From contig JBBHKE010002332.1 in the NCBI GenBank assembly GCA_037447655.1, positions 1 through 13,899 of the forward strand: DNA of 13,899 nt, given 5' to 3'. Positions 8,534 through 13,899 of this stretch are shown piece after piece. The first letter of the stretch is position 1; every line of letters starts with the position of its first letter. The stretch is from Zygnema cylindricum. Lineage: Eukaryota > Streptophyta > Zygnematophyceae > Zygnematales > Zygnemataceae. The position numbers were made by a program, and so were the translations under genes. The notes below the pieces were generated by a model. It worked only from the letters and a program-made list of their open reading frames with translations. It had not been told where the DNA came from and ran no database searches.

Positions 8534-9097
8534 AATAAAGTCCAATAAGGTGAGTGAATAGGCAGACGCTGCGTGTCTGATTTTTTTTCCAATTTTTGTG
8601 CGCGGAGTACCAAAAAAAAAACACACTGCACGTTTCCAGCCTGTGCGTACTGTTTTCCATGCGCTGATTTCCGTCTCTCTCAAACACACGTGTCTTCACA
8701 CATACGCCGTAGGAAAAATATTGGCCACCTGCCGGCAAGTGGGAAGACGAAAACGAAACCGCATTTCTGTTCGACAGCGAAAGGTATTTTAGGATTTCGA
8801 CACGTCGACAATGTGGCGTACGGACATTACAAAGTCACAAAAATTGTACAGCGTGCGGAGAGACGCCTCAAATTGAAGCCGAGTGGAAGTTTCGCCTCAT
8901 TTTGTGTACCATTTCATCTGTCACATTGTTTCGCAAACGTCTACGTAAGTCATTTTTTTAAGTGACAAGTTATTTGCGTTTACATCCGAATGCTCTGAAA
9001 GCTGTACGGAGAATCTTCACTAAAAAATAAAGTAACAAGACTAAGTTTCGGTTACATGCAAAAGTACCCTTAGTGTTAATTTTTTTTAGCCACTTAA

Positions 9098-9227
9098 AAC
9101 ATATTTTCTCCGTACATTCCTGTCCGATTTTCAATTTGAGACCGTCCATCTGAAGCTGGGAATCTTACATTTCAATCGCAACCGTCAGATCTAAAAACCG
9201 ACATTTGTGTACGGAGAAAATATGTTT
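9098..9227. repeat. Perfect 20-bp inverted repeat (inner arms of fold-back MITE)
   Basis: AAACATATTTTCTCCGTACA at 9098-9117 is exactly complementary to 9208-9227, with a 90-base spacer. It continues the terminal arms of the split element. Confidence 0.9.
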
Positions 9228-9276
9228 ATAGAGACGAAAAAAACATTAACACTAATAACGATTCACGGTGCTGTAG

Positions 9277-9607
9277 TTGCACGAGACCGTGGGCACAAAA
9301 ATAAAAGATAGAAGGACCAATAAGTCGAACGAAAAAGTTTCACAAATCTTAAAACTGTCGAACCTTCAAAATGATTTTCCGATGGTACGGTGGGTGGGAG
9401 GATGTACTGTACTGTACTGTACCTTCACTGGTCTGTATTGAAAACACTCAAAACAGCGTCCGTCGAGTCACATCTCATCAAAATGCCGTCGGATCTTTTT
9501 TGGTTGGTGTCATCTGACGTCACCTGTAAGCTGTCCTTTAACTGGATATTACGCCAACATTTTTGATTTTTCGAACAAATTTTGCCAAAAGTTTAGTGTG
9601 AATACTG
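9277..9607. other. Spacer without a recognised gene
   Basis: Apparently unique sequence. A 5-bp microsatellite (TACTG repeated, about 9405-9422) and an isolated TGACGTCA palindrome (9515-9522) are the only patterned parts. Confidence 0.6.
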
Positions 9608-10013
9608 TAGTGTTGTGTATGGCATTGTTTTGCCGATAATCTATATGTACCTTTTTTTGGCTTGCCGATAATCGATATAATGGCACGATATATCGAAACT
9701 GGTGTTATCCCTGATAAAAAACCGATAGCGATAACACCAGTACCGATAGCTATCGGCGATAATTGTATGGCAGTACCGTACAATTGTACGGCTTGTTCCG
9801 TCGTCCTGCATCACCGTTATATCGTTTTACAGTACGGAACAGATTTTTACACGTGGCATTCCATGCTATATAAGGTGACAAATTATAATACAGTATATTA
9901 TAAAGTACTATTATATAGCGTACTATATTATTTCCACTTATCGCCGATAAGGAATTTGTTGGTCTCGGAGCGATGTATTATCATAATAATTTTCTTGCCG
10001 ATACACAACACTA
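9608..10013. mobile_element. Second hAT-type MITE copy, inverted relative to the intron-1 copy
   Basis: The termini are TAGTGTTGTGTAT at 9608 and ATACACAACACTA ending at 10013. Its reverse complement aligns along the element at 397-829; for example GACCAACAAATTCCTTATC and AGTACGCTATATAATAGTAC occur in both. It is 406 bp with no transposase. AATACTG abuts the left end (9601-9607), but the matching AATACTG on the right is at 10018-10024, four bases beyond the terminus, so the target duplication is imperfect or displaced. An internal palindrome, CCGTACAATTGTACGG, lies at 9776-9791. Confidence 0.87.
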
Positions 10014-10601
10014 GTTCAATACTGAATAGTACTATTGACGTATGTTCCGACGGAAATTTCCTCCTAAAAAATGTTTTCCGCATGCGTGGTTTGCCCCGTG
10101 ACGTCGACATGCACAAAATAAAGAATCTCAAAGCCACTGAAGGCCTCAACGCGTTCAACGGTTAACACTGCAAAAAAAAACAATCTAACGTAACCGACAC
10201 TCCGAAAGTACAAAATCCGTACAAAACCCGTGAAACTAAGGTACCCGCAGAAACGCAGTTACATGAACGGCCTTCTTTTCTTTGCGCTTTTATTTGCAAA
10301 AACTGTCACACAAAGTCCCATAAATGTGCACTCGACGAAAAGAAAAATGAATTTTATCGACACAGCACGCATTAAGCGTTTTACGATCCACATTGTGCAA
10401 ATAGTCCGTGATGGCCTTTTCAATAGCAACAAATCCTTGCAGGTGCCTGCTTGTAGACCTTTCCTTGCTCTAGAGCAAGATAGACGACCGCACCTTAACT
10501 CCAGATTTTTAGACTTAGAAGGCACCTGGACCATTTACCAAACTATATTGCACTACAGTATATGGAGTTTATACATACAGTCTATATGGAGTTTATATAT
10601 A
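10014..10601. other. Spacer without a recognised gene
   Basis: No protein similarity recognised. It holds a perfect 16-bp palindrome, CTTGCTCTAGAGCAAG (10464-10479). It also holds a 13-bp direct repeat, TATGGAGTTTATA (10561-10573 and 10585-10597), just before the composite repeat region. An open stretch of 146 codons at 10230-10670 runs into the repeats and is not convincing as a gene. Confidence 0.55.
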
Positions 10602-10642
10602 CTAGTAAATCAACGCCCGTTACACGGGCATTTACCCTGTCA
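10602..10642 (+). repeat. 41-bp hairpin module, copy 1 (Helitron-end-like)
   Basis: Starts CTAGTAAATCAACGCCCG, with a GCCCG/CGGGC hairpin (10615-10629, loop TTACA), and ends ACCCTGTCA. A second copy at 11853-11893 matches at 38 of 41 positions. A CTAGTAAAT-type start followed by a short GC hairpin is reminiscent of Helitron termini, but the required ends were not proven. Confidence 0.7.
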
Positions 10643-10643
10643 A

Positions 10644-11186
10644 CTACACCGCCAATCGCTATTAGCGTAGAAGTTTCTTTAGCGTATATGAATAAATTAC
10701 CGTGGTTTACGCTAATTAAGAATTTGGAAATTTTGAATAAAAGCATACATTCTAATTGTTTAACAATTCTAATTTGGGTCTTTGAAAAAAAAATGTCGAT
10801 CGCAAACATGCTTACATTAATATAGGTATTCGTACAAAGTCTGACAAATCGTACTCAAATCGTACGTTCACACAGTCGAAACGTGGTTGCTGGACGAATA
10901 TGTGCGAGCGTGATATTTGACAACCCGATTATATCCCCTTTTTAGAGCGCACATTCTCATGCGTCCGCGGTTACTAAAACTCATTGATTATACTTTTTCA
11001 CTTAAAAAGGTACAATTTTGTACGGACACTAATTAAATGATGACGTACTTCCGTTTTGTACGGTACTAAAAAATTAAACCTAAATAGAGTAAAGAAAAAA
11101 ATAAAACGAACTATGCTAATGGAGAATAAAAAAAAAAAGCGGGACGGAATTAGCGTACACTATGCTAATAGCTATTGGCGGTGTAG
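10644..11186. mobile_element. Element with 27-bp terminal inverted repeats (repeat body A)
   Basis: The left arm, 10644-10670, begins CTACACCGCCAATCGC. The right arm, 11160-11186, is its reverse complement with two mismatches in 27. The interior is AT-rich and non-coding, and shares segments with bodies B and C (ACATTAATAT..TTCGTACAAA, CACTTAAAAAGGTACAA, TTTTGTACGGTAC). Terminal similarity to the split fold-back MITE at 8252-9276 suggests the same family. No target duplication could be defined. Confidence 0.68.
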
Positions 11187-11296
11187 TGTTGGGTATCAAG
11201 GACCTATTGCCGATATTCGATATATATCGGATTTTAGGGATCCGATAATCGAATATATCGAATCCGTATACCTAGAAGCTAAATATCCGGATATTT
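11184..11296 (+). mobile_element. Solitary hAT-like end
   Basis: TAGTGTTGGGTATC at 11184 is a classic hAT terminus. It is followed by ATTGCCGATATTCGATATAT-type sequence like that just inside the two hAT copies. No matching right terminus was found downstream. It overlaps the outer three bases of the preceding element's right arm. A perfect palindrome, AAATATCCGGATATTT, lies at 11281-11296. Probably a truncated or very diverged element. Confidence 0.4.
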
Positions 11297-11339
11297 ACGC
11301 GATTTTTTTCTCAAACCCCCACCCCGGGCGCCGCTGGTG

Positions 11340-11535
11340 GTGGAAATCCGTACGATTTTCCGTACGGCAACGTCACGTTGTGCCAGCAGTACGGCGGTCT
11401 GTACCGCTGACGCATGGCAATGTCACGTGACACACGGCAAAGTCAGTTGTGTTAGCGGTTCGGCGGTCTGTACCACTAACGCACGGCAGCGTCACGTTGT
11501 ACGGCGGTCCATACTGCGGACGATCGCACGGCAAC
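11340..11535. repeat. Short GTACGG-rich tandem array (array 1)
   Basis: CGGCGGTCTGTACC/A recurs at 11392 and 11461 (69 bp apart), and CGGCGGTCC at 11502. GACGCATGGCAATGTCACG and ACGCACGGCAGCGTCACG variants lie between them. The units are homologous to the 49-bp units at 12471-13058 but irregular in length. Confidence 0.7.
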
Positions 11536-11852
11536 GTTACACCGCGAATCGTTATTAGTGTCAAAGTTTAAATAGTGTTGAAGGTAATTTAGTGTAATTC
11601 ATGCTAATTAAGATTTTTTTTTTTTTAAAAGGTGTATTGTAATTTCGGCTCAATGCTAATTTGGGAACAACAAAAATTAAATATTCTCCGTACGATTGTA
11701 TACATTAACATATGCATTCGTACAAAATATTAGAAATCGTACGCCGTCGTGAAATTTAAATTTCCGTACATGTGAGACTAATTTACTTGTCAAACTAATT
11801 CCGTTTATTTTAGCGCACGTTACTATGCGTGCGCATCTGATTTAATTAATTT
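11530..11852. repeat. AT-rich repeat body B, 3' truncated
   Basis: From GGCAACGTTACACCGCGAAT and TTATTAGTGTCAAAGTTTAA to GCGTGCGCATCTG. It parallels body C at an offset of 393-400 bp and is abruptly replaced by the hairpin module at 11853. It is non-coding. It contains a stem GCGCACGT/GCGTGCGC at 11813-11834 with a 6-base loop. Confidence 0.75.
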
Positions 11853-11893
11853 CTAGTAAATCAACGCCCGCTACACGGGCATGTACCCTGTCT
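11853..11893 (+). repeat. 41-bp hairpin module, copy 2
   Basis: CTAGTAAATCAACGCCCG, GCCCG/CGGGC hairpin, then ACCCTGTCT. It is 1251 bp downstream of copy 1 and sits exactly where body B stops, so it probably marks the start of a second composite unit. CTAG occurs at both of its edges. Confidence 0.7.
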
Positions 11894-11909
11894 AGTTTAT
11901 CATGCCCGT

Positions 11910-12420
11910 ACTACGGACGCATGGCAACGCTACACCGCGAATTGTTATTAGTGTCAAAGTTTAAATATTGTTGAAGAAAATTTAACGTAATTGATGCTAA
12001 ATAAGAATTTGATTTTTTTTCTAATTTGTGATAATGTATTATAATTTCGGCATTATGCTAATTTGGGAACAACAAAAATGGATTATTCGCAGTACGATTA
12101 TATACATTAATATATGCATCCGTACAAAATATTAGAAATCGTACGCCGTCGTGAAATTAAATATCCGTACATGTCAGACTAATTTACGTGTCAGAATAAT
12201 CCCGTTTTTTGAGCGCACGCTCCTATGCGTGCGCGTCTGCTTTAAATCATTTTTTGTAAAATTTTCACTTGAAAAGGTACATTTATGTACGGTCTGACAT
12301 ATACCGTACACCACACCATTTAGATCTTATTGTACTTTCGTTCTTTACGCTATTTTGTACGGTACCTTAATTAAAGTAAAGGAAAAATTAAAACCATGTA
12401 TCCTATTTAAAAAAAAAATC
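11910..12420. repeat. AT-rich repeat body C
   Basis: Starts with ATGGCAACGCTACACCGCGA, shares TTATTAGTGTCAAAGTTTAA with body B, and continues past B's truncation into CACTTGAAAAGGTACA and TTTTGTACGGTAC, which B lacks and A has. It contains a perfect 8-bp stem GCGCACGC/GCGTGCGC at 12213-12234. No coding capacity. Confidence 0.75.
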
Positions 12421-12446
12421 AAAATTCCAAGAATCCAAATTAAAGA

Positions 12447-13170
12447 AACATTACGCTATCCGTAATGCAGTCTGCACAGCGACGCACGGCAATGTTACAT
12501 TACGCCATCTGTACGGTGATCTGCACAACAACGCACGTCGATGTTACGTTAGCCCATCCGTACGACGATCTGCACAACAACGCACGACAACGTTAAATTA
12601 CGCTACCCGTACGGCGGTCTGCACAGCGAAACGCGGCAATGTTACATTACGCCATCTGTACGGCGATCTGCACAACGACGCAAGGCAACGTTAAAATACG
12701 CCATCCGTACGGCGATCTGCACACCGATGGTTGGCAATGTTAGATTACACCAACCGTACGGCTGTCTGCACACCGACGGTTGGCAATGTTAGATTATGCC
12801 ATCCGTACGGCGATCTGCACACCGACGGTTGGCAATGTTAAATAACACCAGCCGTACAGCGGTCTGCACACCGACGGTTGGCAATGTTACATTACGCCAT
12901 CCGTACGGCGGTTTGCACAACGACGCACGGCAACGTTAAATTTCGCCAACCGTACGACTCTCTGCACACCGACAGTTGGCAATGTTAGAGTATGCCAGCC
13001 GGACGGTGGTCGGCACACCGACAACTGGCAATGTAAGATTACGCCATCCGTACGGCGTTACGGGCGGCACCGTTACATTGTGCTAGCGGTACAGCGGTCC
13101 GTATTGCGGACGGTCGCTAGGCAGCGTTACATTGTGCCAGCCGTACGGCTGTCCGTACTGCGGACGGACG
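12447..13170. repeat. 49-bp satellite-like tandem array (array 2)
   Basis: TCTGCAC or a one-base variant starts at 12471, 12520, 12569, 12618, 12667, 12716, 12765, 12814, 12863, 12912, 12961 and 13010: 12 units of exactly 49 bp without a single indel. Each unit has TCTGCACA, a GACG-CACGG or GACG-GTTGG box, CAATGTTA, ACGCCAT and a CCGTACGG palindrome. GCACGG-type boxes occur in units 1-5 and 10; GTTGG-type in units 6-9, 11 and 12. A partial unit precedes (from 12447) and degenerate units follow, with GTCCGTACTGCGGAC hairpins (13096-13165). No open frame spans it. Confidence 0.93.
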
Positions 13171-13819
13171 GAAAAAATCGATGACAGACACACCACCTAC
13201 CGCCTATATAAGGCTTCGCAGAGGGGCGAACAACGTTCTGTTATTTATATTCTGATAGCTAACGGAGCTTAAAAAAAGCACACAAATGGGCTGAGGTGTC
13301 GAAGACATGCAGGGAAGCAAACTCAAACGTGCAAAGACATTAGGAAACCCTGTATTTATGTTGTGTATACTATATGCAGAGTACACTCAGAGAGAAACGA
13401 GTTAATGCGCGTGTAGTACTGGGAAACCACATACGACGCTCACAATAGGTTTGGCACATCTGAAATTTGGTCTAATGCACATGCATAGATTGGAGGAAAG
13501 AGGCCGGCTTGGAATCAGGGACTCTTATTTCAAGGTGGAGTGAGGGATGGAGGGCATGACAGGGCTTATTTGTTATTAAAGCGTTAGGGAAATCAGATCC
13601 AGAGAGAAAGCATGGTGACAAAAAAAAAGATACTGCTGCAATCTAATGGAGGAGATAGATCCTCATTACAACATTGGTGTACTTTGAAAGAAATGATAGA
13701 TGCATACGTATTTTGGTTGGGCGCGAGCACCTATGTCATTTTGTATAAAATAGTACAATTTACCAACACATTAGTACATTGGAACCGTTGAGTCAAGAAT
13801 TGACGATCAATCCATTGAA

Positions 13820-13825
<6 letters not shown>
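13171..13825. other. Unassigned sequence after the satellite array
   Basis: No gene, RNA or transposon signature recognised in 655 bases. A TATA-like site stands at its start; no long open frame follows on the + strand before the window ends. Confidence 0.5.
13205..13213 (+). promoter_or_regulatory. TATA-box-like sequence
   Basis: TATATAAGG within CGCCTATATAAGGC, immediately downstream of the GC-rich array. It fits the TATA consensus, but no transcript or downstream gene can be shown. It is close to palindromic, so it would also fit poorly as a box on the other strand. Confidence 0.3.

Positions 13826-13899
<74 letters not shown>
13826..13899. repeat. (GA)n microsatellite, runs off the window end
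   Basis: At least 37 uninterrupted GA units to the last base. The true length is unknown; the window or contig may end because of it. Confidence 0.97.

Larger units (their letters stand above)
8275..9070. mobile_element. PIF/Harbinger-like (Tourist-type) non-autonomous element
   Basis: The termini are GGGTACTTTCGCATGT at 8275-8290 and, inverted, GGGTACTTTTTGCATGT at 9054-9070. They are flanked by the 3-bp target TTA at 8272-8274 and 9071-9073. A TWA target and GG-starting ends are characteristic of PIF/Harbinger. Removing it re-joins the arms of the surrounding fold-back MITE, which independently supports both boundaries. The 796-bp interior has a 130-codon open stretch (8573-8965) without recognisable similarity, no DDE transposase, a 26-bp palindrome and a duplicated 15-mer. 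Confidence 0.72.
8252..9276. mobile_element. Fold-back MITE split by a later insertion
   Basis: With 8275-9073 removed, the sequence has long inverted arms. The left arm runs TACACCGTGTATCGCTATTA (8255-8274), then GTGTTAAT (9074-9081), and on to AAACATATTTTCTCCGTACA (9098-9117). The right arm is TGTACGGAGAAAATATGTTT (9208-9227), then ATTAACACTAATAACG (9245-9260) and ATTCACGGTG to about 9276. The uninterrupted element would be about 225 bp, with arms near 65 bp and a loop near 90 bp. The terminal CACCG-n-GAATCGTTATTAG-n-GT resembles the repeats starting at 10644, 11536 and 11930, so these belong to one broad family. Confidence 0.72.

Noticed and set aside
8573-8965. 130-codon open frame on the + strand
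   Set aside because: It lies wholly inside the Harbinger-like element, shows no transposase motif or recognisable domain, and has erratic composition. Probably chance.
9662-10165. 167-codon open frame on the + strand
   Set aside because: Mostly the hAT MITE at 9608-10013 read through, continuing beyond its terminus; the peptide reflects the repeat's ATCGGC motifs, not a gene.
11056-11564. Open frames over array 1 on both strands (up to 124 codons)
   Set aside because: They track the tandem repeat in several frames on both strands at once, as repeats free of stop codons do; no domain seen.
12471-13058. CRISPR array
   Set aside because: Whole 49-bp units are similar head to tail with no unique spacers, and the window is eukaryotic nuclear DNA.

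Overview
This is nuclear DNA from an intron-rich photosynthetic eukaryote, a plant or an alga. The only conventional gene is most of the gene for plastid (chloroplast) ribosomal protein S1. It is on the + strand in six exons between 34 and 5957, with its start codon and N-terminus lying before the window. The last S1 domain and the KLEPTPGDM-type tail resemble green-lineage plastid S1, but I cannot place the species; an ochrophyte is not excluded. CpG dinucleotides are not depleted, which argues against a heavily CpG-methylated flowering-plant genome. There are no bacterial-style operons, and I found no tRNA or rRNA gene.

Layout. 1-33: end of an intron. 34-5957: the S1 gene, with five phase-0 GT-AG introns of 1909, 388, 763, 526 and 1408 bp. 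Intron 1 holds an intact non-autonomous hAT element with perfect 8-bp target duplications. Introns 1 and 5 each hold a copy of a second MITE-like family ending in ACTGCCCATC. 5958-7000: downstream DNA with a small 17-bp tandem repeat. About 7060-8211, minus strand: a decayed LINE-type retroelement, namely the C-terminal part of a reverse transcriptase with its zinc knuckle and a probable restriction-like endonuclease domain, broken by frameshifts and stops. 8252-9276: a nested pair, in which a fold-back MITE is split by a ~796-bp PIF/Harbinger-like element with TTA target duplications. 9608-10013: a second copy of the intron-1 hAT element in the opposite orientation. 10602-13170: a composite of related repeats, comprising two copies of a 41-bp module with a GCCCG/CGGGC hairpin, three copies of an AT-rich body (one with 27-bp terminal inverted repeats), and GTACGG-rich tandem arrays, including 12 units of exactly 49 bp. 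13171-13899: sequence of unknown function with one TATA-box-like site, ending in a (GA)n microsatellite that runs off the end.

The S1 protein would act in the plastid 30S ribosome in mRNA binding and translation initiation. Nothing else in the window is a plausible functional partner; the rest is a layered transposon and satellite landscape. The main points for follow-up are an in-frame TGA near the start of the first visible S1 exon, the nested insertion at 8252-9276, and the composite repeat at 10602-13170.
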